From: Mesorhizobium shangrilense
Lineage (GTDB): Bacteria > Pseudomonadota > Alphaproteobacteria > Rhizobiales > Rhizobiaceae
Direction: 5' to 3'
DNA: 64,000 bases
Assembly (NCBI RefSeq): GCF_040537815.1
Contig: NZ_JBEWSZ010000001.1
Span: 2,046,001 to 2,110,000, forward strand
The position numbers were made by a program, and so were the translations under genes. This document shows, one piece after another, positions 9,638 through 18,345 of this stretch. The notes beneath the pieces were generated by a model, which was not told where the DNA came from, ran no database searches, and saw only the letters and a program-made list of their open reading frames with translations. The stretch's first letter is position 1; every line of letters begins with the position of its first letter.

Positions 9638-10990
9638 GTGACATCGATCTTTGCGGAACAGGCCCTCCTGCCCGACGGCTGGCATGCCGATGTGCGGATC
9701 GCGTTCACCGGCGACCGCATCACGGCGGTCGAAACCGCGGCCAGCGCCCTGCCCGGCGACGAGCGTCATGCGATCCTCGTGCCCGGCATGCCGAACCTGC
9801 ACAGCCATGCGTTTCAGCGCGGCATGGCCGGCCTTGCCGAGCTTCGCGGCCCCTCCGCCGACAGCTTCTGGAGCTGGCGCGAGGTGATGTATCGCTTCGC
9901 GCTGTCGATGACCCCCGATCAGGTCGAAGCGGTCGCGGCCCAGCTCTATGTCGAGATGCTGGAAGCCGGGTTTTCGCGCGTCGGCGAATTCCATTATCTC
10001 CACCACGACCGAGACGGTCAGCCTTACGCCAACATCGCCGAAATGGCCGAGCGCATCGCCGCGGCGGCTGGCGATACAGGCATCGGCCTGACACTGCTAC
10101 CGGTCTTCTATGCGCATTCGTCTTTCGGTGGCGCAGCGCCCAATGAAGGCCAGCGCCGATTCATCAATGATGTGAATCGGTTCACGCGCCTTGTTGAGAA
10201 AAGCCGCGAATCCGTTCGCAGTTTGAATCAAGCTGTCGTTGGTGTCGCCCCACACAGCCTGCGCGCCGCGACGCCGGAAGAACTTGCCCTGGTAGCGGCA
10301 ATGGCGCCCGATGGACCAATCCACATCCACATCGCCGAGCAGGTAAAAGAAGTCGAGGACTGCCTTGCCTGGTCCGGCGCGCGGCCGGTCGAATTTCTGC
10401 TTGGCCATGCCAAGGTCGACGAGCGCTGGTGCCTGATCCATGCCACGCATATGACCGGGGCCGAAACCATTGGCATGGCGAAGAGCGGCGCCATCGCCGG
10501 CCTTTGCCCGATCACCGAAGCCAATCTCGGCGACGGCACCTTCGCCGCGCCCCTGTTCATGCAAAATGGCGGCCGTTTCGGTGTCGGCTCCGATTCCAAC
10601 GTGCTCATCGGATTGCCCGATGAATTGCGCCAGCTCGAATATTCGCAGCGCCTGGCCCACCGCGCCCGCAACGTGCTGGCGGTGGCCGGCGGCTCGACCG
10701 GCCGTGCGCTGTTCGATGCCGCGCTCGACGGCGGCAGTGTCGCTCTCGGCGCTGGCGCCTCACAGATCGCCGTTGGCGCTCCAGCCGACGTCGTCTCACT
10801 CCAGGCTGACCATCCCTCGCTTGCCGGCAAGCGTGGTGATGCGATCCTTGACGCCTGGATCTTCGCCAATGGCAGCAAGGTGGATTGCGCCTGGGTGCAT
10901 GGCAGAAAACAGGTCAGCGGCGGCAGGCATGCGAAACGCGAAGCCATCGCCGAACGCTTTCGCAATGTGATGATGGCGCTTTCGGCATGA
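9638..10990 (+). CDS. hutF: Formimidoylglutamate deiminase
   Basis: Deiminates N-formimino-L-glutamate to N-formyl-L-glutamate plus ammonia, the fourth step of the five-step hut route completed by HutG. It is a 450-aa amidohydrolase-superfamily protein: HSHAFQRGMAG carries HxH, then IHIHIAEQ, a HATH block and GSDSNV supply the other conserved metal/active-site residues. The start is GTG, 6 bases after GGGGAG; no better ATG is available. It is transcribed away from hutI and overlaps hutC by 4 bases. Confidence 0.95.
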   Translation: MTSIFAEQALLPDGWHADVRIAFTGDRITAVETAASALPGDERHAILVPGMPNLHSHAFQRGMAGLAELRGPSADSFWSWREVMYRFALSMTPDQVEAVAAQLYVEMLEAGFSRVGEFHYLHHDRDGQPYANIAEMAERIAAAAGDTGIGLTLLPVFYAHSSFGGAAPNEGQRRFINDVNRFTRLVEKSRESVRSLNQAVVGVAPHSLRAATPEELALVAAMAPDGPIHIHIAEQVKEVEDCLAWSGARPVEFLLGHAKVDERWCLIHATHMTGAETIGMAKSGAIAGLCPITEANLGDGTFAAPLFMQNGGRFGVGSDSNVLIGLPDELRQLEYSQRLAHRARNVLAVAGGSTGRALFDAALDGGSVALGAGASQIAVGAPADVVSLQADHPSLAGKRGDAILDAWIFANGSKVDCAWVHGRKQVSGGRHAKREAIAERFRNVMMALSA

Positions 10991-11727
10991 GCACAACCGG
11001 CACAGTCGATGCGGAAGGCGGCGGTTCGCTGCACCAGCGCATCCTGTCCGACATCAGCGAGAAGATCCTCTCCGGCGCCTGGGCGCCGGGTCACCGCATT
11101 CCGTTCGAGCATGAACTGACCGAACAGTATGGCTGCTCGCGCATGACGGTGAACAAGGCGCTCTCGCAACTGGCCAAGGCCGGCTTGATCGAGCGCCGCC
11201 GCCGCTCCGGAAGTTTTGTGCGGCGGCCGCAATCGCAAGCTGCGATCCTTGAGATTCACGACATCAAGATAGAGGTCGAAGCGCTCGGCCTGCCCTATCG
11301 CTATGAGCGCCTGGCCCGGCAGAAGCGGCGCAGCACCGCAGAGGATCGAGAATTGCTGGAACTGGACGCCGCAGGACCGGTGTTGGCGCTGGAGTGCCGA
11401 CATTTTGCCGGCAAAAGACCGTTCGCCCACGAACAGCGGCTGATCAATCTGGCTGCGGTCCCCGAGGCGGGCGATGAGGAGTTTCTCAACACATCGCCCG
11501 GTCCGTGGCTGATCGGCTGCGTGCCGTGGAGCGCTGCCGAACACCGCATCCGGGCCGACGCCGCCGACAAGCAGATTGCGGCAGCACTGGACATCCAGGC
11601 CGGCGCGCCCTGCCTGGTGGTGGAACGCCGGACATGGGGCGCCGACCATCCTGTCACCCATGTCCGCTTTACCTATGCGGCCGGGAGCCACACGCTGGTG
11701 GCCCGGTTCACGCCGTCGCAGAGCTAG
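10987..11727 (+). CDS. hutC: Histidine utilisation repressor HutC (GntR family)
   Basis: A 246-aa GntR/HutC-subfamily repressor, expected to leave DNA when urocanate binds. Residues about 15-80 form the winged helix (ILSGAWAPGHRIPFEHEL, CSRMTVNKALSQLAKAGL), and the rest is a UTRA effector domain ending in an RFTYAAGSHTLVARF-type block. The ATG at 10987 overlaps the hutF stop (ATGA), so it is co-transcribed with hutF and probably autoregulated through the palindrome at 9566-9579. Upstream in-frame codons lie inside hutF. Confidence 0.95.
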   Translation: MSTTGTVDAEGGGSLHQRILSDISEKILSGAWAPGHRIPFEHELTEQYGCSRMTVNKALSQLAKAGLIERRRRSGSFVRRPQSQAAILEIHDIKIEVEALGLPYRYERLARQKRRSTAEDRELLELDAAGPVLALECRHFAGKRPFAHEQRLINLAAVPEAGDEEFLNTSPGPWLIGCVPWSAAEHRIRADAADKQIAAALDIQAGAPCLVVERRTWGADHPVTHVRFTYAAGSHTLVARFTPSQS

Positions 11728-11739
11728 CCACCCAAGCAA

Positions 11740-11773
11740 AAGCCCCAAAAACCAGGACCGGCTTTCGGGGCTT
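11740..11773. terminator. Possible bidirectional hairpin between hutC and the RidA gene
   Basis: AAGCCCC and GGGGCTT form a 7-bp stem around a 20-base loop in the convergent gap after hutC. There is no long T run, so function as an intrinsic terminator is uncertain. Confidence 0.35.
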
Positions 11774-11836
11774 CAGCATAGTCAAGAATAACAGGTGCAG
11801 CGCGCCCAAAAGGCGCGGCGCTTGAACGGCGCCGGC

Positions 11837-12181
11837 TCAGATCGCGGCGGTGATGATGATCTCGACGGTGTATTCCGGGCCGGCAAGCTTGGCTTCGCCG
11901 GTTGCGCGAGCCGGCGTGTTGCCCTGCGGCACCCACTTGTCCCATTCCTTGTTCATCTCGGCGAACGTGCCCATGTCGGCCAGCCAGATGATCGCCTGCA
12001 GGATCTTGGTCTTGTCGGTGCCAGCCTTGGCCAGCAATTCGTCGATGGACGCCAGGATCGACTTGGTCTGCTCGCCAACGCTTGCGCCGGGCGTTCCGAC
12101 CTGGCCGGCGAGATAGACGGTGTTGCCGTGGATGACGATCTGGCTCATGCGCGGGCCAACATCGATGCGACGAATGCTCAT
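11837..12181 (-). CDS. RidA family protein
   Basis: A 114-aa protein of the RidA/YjgF/UK114 family, whose archetype hydrolyses reactive enamine/imine intermediates released by PLP enzymes. The N-terminal half has QIVIHGNTVYLAGQVG, and the C-terminal part has EAKLAGPEYTVEIIITAA. The position of the catalytic Arg of true RidA seems to be occupied differently (PARATGEAKL), so it may belong to one of the Rid1-7 subgroups rather than classical RidA. It is a single gene, convergent with hutC and divergent from the zinc operon. The ATG at 12181 gives the usual family length. Confidence 0.88.
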   Translation of the reverse strand: MSIRRIDVGPRMSQIVIHGNTVYLAGQVGTPGASVGEQTKSILASIDELLAKAGTDKTKILQAIIWLADMGTFAEMNKEWDKWVPQGNTPARATGEAKLAGPEYTVEIIITAAI

Positions 12182-12335
12182 TGAATGTTTCCTTCTTGTG
12201 TCGGTAGCGCCTCTTTAGGGGGGCGGTTCGTTTCGGGCAAGACCGAGGGAGGGAAACCCCTTGAGCCACGGGCACAAAAACCACACGGCAAATTGACCAT
12301 GGCGCCGCAATTCCGCCGGATTGGCTTGTTGACTA

Positions 12336-12347
12336 ATGTAATAACAT
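12336..12347. promoter_or_regulatory. Probable Zur box upstream of the zinc ABC operon
   Basis: ATGTAATAACAT, an ATGT-N4-ACAT inverted repeat 53 bases before the transporter ATG. The identical 12-mer occurs at 15125-15136 before the zinc GTPase gene and resembles alphaproteobacterial Zur sites (AT-rich, GTTATAATATAAC-like). Duplication upstream of two zinc-related units is the main evidence. Confidence 0.7.
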
Positions 12348-12400
12348 CACATATCCAAACGAGCACTGCCGGTAGCCACCCTTCCCTCACGGATCGCGGA

Positions 12401-13216
12401 ATGACAAACACCTGCCTGACCTTCCGCGACCTGACACTCGGCTACAACAGCCATCCGGCAATTCATCATCTTGATGGCACAATCCGCAAGGGTTCGTTGA
12501 CCGCCGTCGTCGGTGCCAACGGGTCCGGCAAGTCGACCTTGATGAAGGGGATCGTCGGCGTCCTAAAGCCGATGGCCGGCACGGTGACACGGGCGCCCGG
12601 CGTGCGCGCCGCCTATCTGCCGCAGCAATCCGAACTCGATCGTTCCTTTCCCGCTCGCGTCGTCGACCTGGTTTCGCTTGGCCTATGGCCGAAGCGCGGA
12701 TTGCTCGGCCGCTATACGGCCGAGGATCGCGATTCCGTCAGCAAGGCACTGATGGCGGTCGGCCTTGGCGGCTTCGAAAAGCGCCCGATCGACACGCTGT
12801 CGGGCGGCCAGTTGCAGCGCACGCTGTTTGCCCGTGTGCTGTTGCAGGATGCAGACCTCATCCTGCTCGACGAGCCGTTCAATGCGGTCGACGCCAAGAC
12901 GGTCGGCGACCTGATCGCGCTGATCAAGCGCTGGCATGGCGAGGAGCGCACCATCATGGTCGTCGTCCACGATCTGGAACTGGTGCGTGAGAACTTTCCC
13001 GAAACGTTGCTGCTCGCCCGCCAGCCGGTCGCCTGGGGCGAGACGCGGGAAACATTGCGGCCGGAAAACCTGCTGCGCGCGCGCCGTTTTCATGAAGCCT
13101 GGGAAGAAAACGCGCCCTGGTGCGAACCTGCCGGCCATGATCATGATCACGATCACGACCACCCGCATGATCATGGGCACGACCATCATCACAGCTTCGG
13201 TCCGAGAGCGGGATGA
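12401..13216 (+). CDS. aztA: Zinc ABC transporter ATP-binding protein (AztA/ZnuC-like)
   Basis: A 271-aa ATPase driving zinc (possibly manganese) import. Walker A GANGSGKST lies at residues 38-46, followed by LSGGQLQR signature, LILLDEP Walker B and VVHDLE H-loop. The C-terminus carries a striking His/Asp-rich tail (about residues 245-264), which could bind metal. The WGET...PENLLRARR block near the C-terminus resembles AztA proteins of the AztABCD system. The ATG at 12401 begins MTNTCLTFRD; the longer upstream frame runs through the Zur box and was rejected. The stop overlaps the permease start (ATGA). Confidence 0.88.
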   Translation: MTNTCLTFRDLTLGYNSHPAIHHLDGTIRKGSLTAVVGANGSGKSTLMKGIVGVLKPMAGTVTRAPGVRAAYLPQQSELDRSFPARVVDLVSLGLWPKRGLLGRYTAEDRDSVSKALMAVGLGGFEKRPIDTLSGGQLQRTLFARVLLQDADLILLDEPFNAVDAKTVGDLIALIKRWHGEERTIMVVVHDLELVRENFPETLLLARQPVAWGETRETLRPENLLRARRFHEAWEENAPWCEPAGHDHDHDHDHPHDHGHDHHHSFGPRAG

Positions 13217-14091
13217 TGGACAGCCTGTACGGCCTTTTCATCGCCCCCTTCGCCGATTTCGGCTTCATGCAGCGGGCGCTTTTCGGTTCGTTGATGCTGT
13301 CGCTGGGCGCTTGCCCCATAGGCGTCTTCCTGATGCTGCGGCGCATGAGCCTGTCGGGCGATGCGATGGCGCACGCCATCCTGCCGGGTGCCGCCGCCGG
13401 CTTCCTGTTCTATGGGCTGGAAATCCTGCCGATGACCATTGGCGGCCTGATCGTCGGCGTCATCGTGGCGCTGGGCGCGGGTGCGGTCTCGCGCTTCACC
13501 ATCCAGCGCGAGGACGCCTCGATGGCGGCTTTCTATCTGATTTCGCTGGCCATCGGCGTGCTCATGGTGTCGATCCGCGGCTCCAGCGTCGATCTCATGC
13601 ATGTCCTGTTCGGCACGGTTCTGGCGCTCAACAATGAAGCGCTGGTGCTGATCGGCGGCATCGTCGTGGTCACGCTGGTCAGCCTTGGCATCTTCTGGCG
13701 GGCACTGGTCGCCGAATGCCTCGACCCGCTGTTCCTGCGCTCGGTCAGCCGGCTTGGCAGTCCGGTGCATTTCATCTTCCTCGGCCTTGTCGTGCTCAAT
13801 CTCGTCGGCGGCTTCCAGGCGCTAGGCACCCTGCTGTCGGTTGGGCTGATGATGCTGCCTGCCGCAGCGGCCCGCTTCTGGACCACGCGTGTCGAGCCGA
13901 TGTGCATGCTGGCCGTTGTGATCGGCTTTGCATCCTGCATTGCCGGACTGCTCCTGTCCTATCACGCCTCGCTACCTTCCGGACCTGCCATCATCCTGTC
14001 CGCGGGCGTCGTCTATTTCGCCTCGATCCTGTTCGGTACGCGGGGCATCCTGCGCGCCCGCATCATCCATCACCGCCACAGAACGGCCTGA
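13213..14091 (+). CDS. aztB: Zinc ABC transporter permease (AztB/ZnuB-like)
   Basis: A 292-aa integral membrane subunit of the ABC-3 (ZnuB/TroC) family, with about eight hydrophobic segments. The N-terminal third holds RRMSLSGDAMAHAILPG, the conserved cytoplasmic coupling region of metal ABC-3 permeases. It is translationally coupled to the ATPase gene by an ATGA overlap. The binding-protein gene follows 32 bases later. Zinc rather than manganese is favoured by the putative Zur boxes around the locus. Confidence 0.9.
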   Translation: MMDSLYGLFIAPFADFGFMQRALFGSLMLSLGACPIGVFLMLRRMSLSGDAMAHAILPGAAAGFLFYGLEILPMTIGGLIVGVIVALGAGAVSRFTIQREDASMAAFYLISLAIGVLMVSIRGSSVDLMHVLFGTVLALNNEALVLIGGIVVVTLVSLGIFWRALVAECLDPLFLRSVSRLGSPVHFIFLGLVVLNLVGGFQALGTLLSVGLMMLPAAAARFWTTRVEPMCMLAVVIGFASCIAGLLLSYHASLPSGPAIILSAGVVYFASILFGTRGILRARIIHHRHRTA

Positions 14092-14123
14092 CACCCAACG
14101 GCCCTCTACAAGGAGACTTGTCC

Positions 14124-15065
14124 ATGCTGAAATCGATCCGCACCGCCCTGGCGATGAGCGTTATAACATTAACCGCCATCAGCACTTCGTCGGCGTTCGC
14201 AGCTCCCCTGAAAGTGGTTGCCAGCTTCACCGTCATCGCGGATTTTGCCAGGAACGTCGGCGGCGACCGGATCAAGGTGACAACCATTGTCGGGCCCGAT
14301 GGCGACGCCCATGTCTATGAGCCAAGTCCGGCGGACGCCGTGGCGATGGCCGGGGCGGATGTGGTGCTGGTCAACGGGCTGCATTTCGAAGGCTTCCTGC
14401 AGCGCCTGGTCGACGCCAGCGCCACCAAGGCGTCAATCATAACCCTGACCAATGGCGTGACGCCGATCAATTTCAAACCGGAATTCGCCGACGCCGATGC
14501 GGCTGAGGGCGCCGACACTAATGGCGGCAAGGCAGTTATCGATCCGCATGCCTTCCAGTCGATCGCCAACGCCAAGATCTATGTGAAGAACATTGCCGAC
14601 GCCTTCTGCGCCGCCGATTCCGACGGCTGCATCAGCTACCAGACCAATGCCGCCGCCTACTCGAAGAGACTCGACGCGGTCGAAGGCGAAGTGAAGGCGG
14701 CGATCGCCTCGATCCCGGAGGCCAAGCGCGTGGTCATCACCTCGCATGACGCGTTCGGCTATTTCGAACACGCATACGGCCTGACCTTCCTCGCTCCGCA
14801 AGGCGTGTCGACAGACTCCGAACCATCCGCCGCCGACGTCGCCAAACTTGTTACTCAGGTGAAGCAGGACAAGGCCGCGGCGATCTTCGTCGAGAACATC
14901 ACCAATCCGCGCCTGATCGAGCAGATCGCCAGCGAAACCGGCATCAAGGTAGGCGGCACGCTCTATTCGGACGCGCTGTCGCAGCCCGACGGCCCAGCCT
15001 CGACCTATATCGACATGATGCACAACAACATCACTCAGATCAAAGGCGCCATCCTGGGCAGCTGA
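14124..15065 (+). CDS. aztC: Zinc ABC transporter substrate-binding protein (AztC/ZnuA-like)
   Basis: A 313-aa periplasmic cluster-9 binding protein (ZnuA family). A signal peptide runs to about residue 26 (cleavage near SSAFA/AP). Likely metal ligands are His63 (GDAHVYEP), His142 (DPHAF), His208 (TSHDAFGYF) and Asp283 (YSDALS), a three-His-one-Asp set. The long His-rich loop of classical ZnuA, expected between the first two His, is missing, which fits AztC-type proteins. The ATG at 14124 follows AGGAG; the longer upstream frame overlaps the permease gene. A terminator follows at 15081. Confidence 0.9.
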   Translation: MLKSIRTALAMSVITLTAISTSSAFAAPLKVVASFTVIADFARNVGGDRIKVTTIVGPDGDAHVYEPSPADAVAMAGADVVLVNGLHFEGFLQRLVDASATKASIITLTNGVTPINFKPEFADADAAEGADTNGGKAVIDPHAFQSIANAKIYVKNIADAFCAADSDGCISYQTNAAAYSKRLDAVEGEVKAAIASIPEAKRVVITSHDAFGYFEHAYGLTFLAPQGVSTDSEPSAADVAKLVTQVKQDKAAAIFVENITNPRLIEQIASETGIKVGGTLYSDALSQPDGPASTYIDMMHNNITQIKGAILGS

Positions 15066-15080
15066 GACCAGCGTCAACGG

Positions 15081-15108
15081 AAAGGCGGGGCCAGACTCCG
15101 CCTTTTTT
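15081..15108 (+). terminator. Rho-independent terminator after the zinc ABC operon
   Basis: AAAGGCGG and CCGCCTTT form an 8-bp GC-rich stem with a 9-base loop, followed by a T run (CCTTTTTT). It lies 15 bases after the binding-protein stop and separates the operon from the GTPase unit, which has its own Zur-like box. Confidence 0.85.
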
Positions 15109-15124
15109 GTCAACAGCTTTTGTT

Positions 15125-15136
15125 ATGTAATAACAT
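15125..15136. promoter_or_regulatory. Probable Zur box upstream of the COG0523 GTPase
   Basis: A second exact copy of ATGTAATAACAT, 33 bases before the ATG at 15170. Here the surrounding bases extend it to GTTAT-GTA-ATAAC symmetry. It lies just downstream of the terminator, in the expected promoter region. Confidence 0.72.
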
Positions 15137-15169
15137 ATTATAAATGTCGCCTTGAACTCGGACACGATC

Positions 15170-16378
15170 ATGCTTCAAGCATCCCTGACCAACCGCCTTC
15201 CCGTCACCGTGCTTTCCGGCTTTCTCGGCGCCGGCAAGACCACGCTTCTCAACCACATACTGTCGAACCGCGAAGGCCGCCGCGTCGCCGTTATCGTCAA
15301 CGATATGAGCGAGATCAACATCGATGCCGATCTGGTGCGCGATGGCGCCGACCTGTCACGCACCGACGAGAAGCTGGTGGAAATGTCGAATGGCTGCATC
15401 TGCTGCACGCTGCGCGACGATTTGCTGAAGGAGGTTCGCGCGCTCGCCGAACAAGGCCGCTTCGACTATCTGCTGATCGAATCCACCGGCATTTCCGAGC
15501 CGCTGCCCGTCGCTGCAACCTTCGATTTCCGCGACGAGAACGGCGACAGCCTTTCCGATGTCGCCCGCCTCGACACGATGGTGACCGTGGTCGATGCGCT
15601 CAACCTGCTCAAGGACTATTCCTCCCTGGATTTCCTCGCCCAGCGTGGCCAGTCACTCGGCGAGCAGGACAAGCGTGCCCTGGTCGACCTCCTGGTCGAG
15701 CAGATCGAATTCGCTGACATCGTGGTCCTGAACAAGATCGGCGTGGCTAGCCCGCATCAGGTCGACATGGCCCGCCTGATCGTGCGGGCACTCAATCCGG
15801 ATGCGGAGATCGTGGAGACCGATTTCGGCAAGGTGCCGCTGGACAAGGTGCTGGCCACCGGCCGCTTCGACTTCAATAAGGCACAGCAGAACCCGCTCTG
15901 GTTCAAGGAACTCAACGGATTTCGCGACCACATTCCCGAAACCGCGGAGTACGGCATCCGGTCATTCGTCTACCAGGCGCGAAAACCGTTCGAGCCGGCA
16001 AAATTCCAGGCCTTCATCGATCGCGCATGGCCGGGCGTTGTGCGCGCCAAGGGCTTCTTCTGGCTGGCGACCCGCCCGCAGCATGTCGGCGAGTTGAGCC
16101 AGGCTGGTGCGCTGGTCAGGACCGAGAAGCGCGGCCTATGGTGGGCCTCGGTGCCCCGGAACCAGTGGCCTGACCATGCCGAATGGCGGGGCAGCATGGA
16201 GCCTTATCTCGACCCCATCTGGGGTGACCGGCGCCAAGAGATGGTTTTCATCGGCTGCGAGCCAATGGACGAAGCCCGCATCCGCGCCGAACTGGACGAT
16301 TGCCTGGTCGATGCCGACGAGTTCCGGCCCGAACTCTGGCGCGGGATGGCCGATCCGTTTCCGAGTTGGAAAGGCTGA
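15170..16378 (+). CDS. CobW/COG0523 family GTPase, probable zinc metallochaperone (ZigA-like)
   Basis: A 402-aa P-loop GTPase of the G3E family, which inserts or allocates metal ions; Zur-controlled members (ZigA, ZTP-linked ZNG1-like) act in zinc starvation. Visible motifs are [11 protein letters not shown] (Walker A, near residues 16-26), the metal-binding GCICC motif, ESTGISEP, and VLNKIG (NKxG/D nucleotide motif). The C-terminal CobW domain includes FFWLATRPQ. The ATG at 15170 is preferred; a TTG at 15152 would add six residues. The Zur-like box upstream supports a zinc rather than cobalamin role. Confidence 0.88.
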   Translation: MLQASLTNRLPVTVLSGFLGAGKTTLLNHILSNREGRRVAVIVNDMSEINIDADLVRDGADLSRTDEKLVEMSNGCICCTLRDDLLKEVRALAEQGRFDYLLIESTGISEPLPVAATFDFRDENGDSLSDVARLDTMVTVVDALNLLKDYSSLDFLAQRGQSLGEQDKRALVDLLVEQIEFADIVVLNKIGVASPHQVDMARLIVRALNPDAEIVETDFGKVPLDKVLATGRFDFNKAQQNPLWFKELNGFRDHIPETAEYGIRSFVYQARKPFEPAKFQAFIDRAWPGVVRAKGFFWLATRPQHVGELSQAGALVRTEKRGLWWASVPRNQWPDHAEWRGSMEPYLDPIWGDRRQEMVFIGCEPMDEARIRAELDDCLVDADEFRPELWRGMADPFPSWKG

Positions 16379-16470
16379 GTTGGATTTGTTGTCAGAAATC
16401 TCTATCTGCGCAATGGAAATTCTATCTGCTCGGACAGAGACAACCGACGCATTCGAAAGCCGGTATTGCC

Positions 16471-16893
16471 ATGACAGACTTCACGCCTCTCCAGTCCCTG
16501 CTTGGTGGCGCCCTCATCGGCCTTTCGGCGGTTCTGCTGATGGCGTTGCATGGCCGTATCGCCGGCATGACCGGCATATTGACCGGAGTCATTCCGCCGC
16601 TTTCGCCGGAATGGCGGTGGCGAGCCGCCTTTCTTGCCGGCGCTGTCCTGGCGCCACTTCTGTATCTCGCCGCTGGCGGGCAAATCGCCTTCAGCGTGCC
16701 GGTCCCGACGCTCGCACTGGTCGTCGGCGGTTTTCTCGTCGGCATCGGCGTGCATTTCGGTGGTGGCTGCCCGAGCGGGCACGGTATTTGCGGCATTGCC
16801 CGCCTGTCGCCGCGCTCGATCGTCGCCGTCGCGACCTTCATGGTGACAGCCTTCGCCACCGTCTTTGTCGTCCGTCACGTGATCGGAGGCTGA
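16471..16893 (+). CDS. YeeE/YedE family sulfur transporter, N-terminal-type subunit
   Basis: A 140-aa membrane protein with four predicted helices, corresponding to the first half of YeeE/YedE proteins, which in characterised members import thiosulfate. The GVHFGGGCPSGHGICGIARLS block carries the conserved GCPSGHG cysteine motif. The ATG at 16471 gives an N-terminus MTDFTPLQ; the upstream in-frame stretch overlaps the GTPase gene. The next gene, 4 bases away, encodes the second half, so transporter halves are split as in PmpA/PmpB. Role in sulfide or thiosulfate handling is inferred. Confidence 0.87.
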   Translation: MTDFTPLQSLLGGALIGLSAVLLMALHGRIAGMTGILTGVIPPLSPEWRWRAAFLAGAVLAPLLYLAAGGQIAFSVPVPTLALVVGGFLVGIGVHFGGGCPSGHGICGIARLSPRSIVAVATFMVTAFATVFVVRHVIGG

Positions 16894-16897
16894 GGCT

Positions 16898-17335
16898 ATG
16901 CACAAGCTCATTTCGGCATTCCTGATCGGTGGTATCTTCGGTCTCGGCATCGCTGTTTCCGGCATGATCAATCCGGCAAAAGTACTGAATTTCTTCGATG
17001 TCGCCGGAACCTGGGATCCGAGCCTGATCTTCGTGATGGGCGGCGGCCTAGCCGTCGCCTTCATCGGCTACCGCCTGGTGCTCGGCCGGCGCAAGGCGCC
17101 TGTATTTGAAACCGACTTCGCGCTGCCGACCAGGCGCGCCATAGACAAGGAACTGATCGGCGGCGCTGCCATCTTCGGTATCGGCTGGGGAATTGCCGGC
17201 TTCTGTCCAGGCGCGGCAATTCCCGCCCTTGGCCTCGGCTATTCGGCGACACCGGTCTTCGTCGCGGCGGTCATCGCTGGCATCGTCGTGGCGCGTTTCG
17301 CTCGGGCACGACTCGTGCAACCGGCCGAGGCATAG
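16898..17335 (+). CDS. YeeE/YedE family protein, C-terminal-type subunit (DUF6691-like)
   Basis: A 145-aa membrane protein with about four helices. [14 protein letters not shown] and [17 protein letters not shown] are the conserved blocks of the second half of the YeeE/YedE fold; Cys in GFCPG parallels the cysteine in the partner. It lies 4 bases after the partner gene and 67 bases before the TIGR01244 gene, suggesting one sulfur-related operon. Confidence 0.87.
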   Translation: MHKLISAFLIGGIFGLGIAVSGMINPAKVLNFFDVAGTWDPSLIFVMGGGLAVAFIGYRLVLGRRKAPVFETDFALPTRRAIDKELIGGAAIFGIGWGIAGFCPGAAIPALGLGYSATPVFVAAVIAGIVVARFARARLVQPAEA

Positions 17336-17402
17336 GAATTAGTTGCCGGGCGCGTCAGGGAGTGGCAAGACTCCCGCCAAATCAGATTGCGAGGACACCG
17401 CC

Positions 17403-17741
17403 ATGGAATATCGTCAGATCAGCGAGGACTATTCGGTCTCGGGCCAGATCCAGCCGGAAGACGTTGCCGCCATCAAGGCCGCCGGCTTCAAGAGCGTCAT
17501 CTGCAACCGACCGGATGACGAGCAGCCCGGCCAACCTTTGGCCGACACCATCAAGGCAGCAGTCGCCGCCGCGGGCCTTGCCTTCCGCTACATACCCGTC
17601 ATCAGCGGTCAGATGACGGCGGAGAACGTCGAGGATCAGGCCGAGGCGCTCGACGAACTCGACGGTCCGGTGTTCGCCTATTGCCGTTCCGGCGCGCGCT
17701 GCACCAATCTGTTCGTGGCAATACAGCAATCAAAAGGTTAG
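17403..17741 (+). CDS. TIGR01244 family sulfurtransferase/phosphatase-like protein
   Basis: A 112-aa protein like the N-terminal domain of Blh (beta-lactamase-like hydrolase of the BigR operon), with a phosphatase/rhodanese-like fold. YCRSGARC near the C-terminus forms the active-site loop with a nucleophilic cysteine. The full Blh metallo-hydrolase domain is absent. Company with YeeE/YedE genes points to persulfide or sulfide metabolism. Its stop overlaps, by two bases, the stop of the convergent Lrp gene. Confidence 0.85.
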   Translation: MEYRQISEDYSVSGQIQPEDVAAIKAAGFKSVICNRPDDEQPGQPLADTIKAAVAAAGLAFRYIPVISGQMTAENVEDQAEALDELDGPVFAYCRSGARCTNLFVAIQQSKG

Positions 17742-18205
17742 ATCGGCAGCGCCCCGGTTTCCTTCAGCGTCTCCAGCACGATCGCGGTCTTCACATGCTG
17801 CACGGATTCGTGCGGCAGGAGCACGCCGTTGACGAACTCGGACAGTGATTTGAGATCGGGCGTCACCACCTTCAAGATGTAGTCCATCTCGCCGGTCAGC
17901 GCGTGTGCTTCCTGCACCTCGGGGAGCCGTGCCACCAGCTCGCCAAAGCGCCTTGCATTGTCGCGGTTATGGGTGGCAAGCGTCACCGAGATGACGTTGA
18001 CCAGCGAGAAGCCGAGCTTGTCGCGGTCGAGGACCGCCCGATAGCCCTTGATATAGCCGTCCTCCTCCAGCCGCTGGCGACGGCGTGAACATTGTGACGC
18101 CGACAGGTTCACGCGCTCCGACAGGTCGTTGTTGGTCAGCCGCGCATCGCCCTGCAGAAGCGACATTATCTTGCGGTCAAACTGATCAATGCGCGTCTCA
18201 TCCAT
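17738..18205 (-). CDS. Lrp/AsnC family transcriptional regulator
   Basis: A 155-aa feast/famine regulator. Residues 1-60 form the AsnC winged helix (FDRKIMSLLQGDARLTNNDL, SASQCSRRRQRLEEDGYI), and the rest is a RAM ligand-binding domain (GEMDYILKVV). The ATG at 18205 follows a purine stretch; the longer frame is less likely. It is divergent from hpd with 140 bases between, so it probably controls 4-hydroxyphenylpyruvate dioxygenase in response to an aromatic amino acid. A candidate site is the inverted repeat at 18240-18256. Confidence 0.92.
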   Translation of the reverse strand: MDETRIDQFDRKIMSLLQGDARLTNNDLSERVNLSASQCSRRRQRLEEDGYIKGYRAVLDRDKLGFSLVNVISVTLATHNRDNARRFGELVARLPEVQEAHALTGEMDYILKVVTPDLKSLSEFVNGVLLPHESVQHVKTAIVLETLKETGALPI

Positions 18206-18239
18206 GGATTTCTCTCCATATGTGCACAACTCACGCATA

Positions 18240-18256
18240 GCTTGATCATTTCAAGC
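18240..18256. promoter_or_regulatory. Candidate Lrp-type operator between the regulator and hpd
   Basis: GCTTGA-TCATT-TCAAGC, perfect 6-bp arms, in the 140-base gap between the divergent Lrp-family gene and hpd. It is followed by a second partial symmetry, TCAA-GCG-TTTGA. Its size and position suit an Lrp/AsnC site. Confidence 0.5.
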
Positions 18257-18345
18257 GTTTGAATGCAAGCACCGTGCAGCCGGTCCGCGCTATGATTGCG
18301 CCATGTGTGGTCCGATGCGGCCACCTCACGTTTTGGAGGAAAGCC

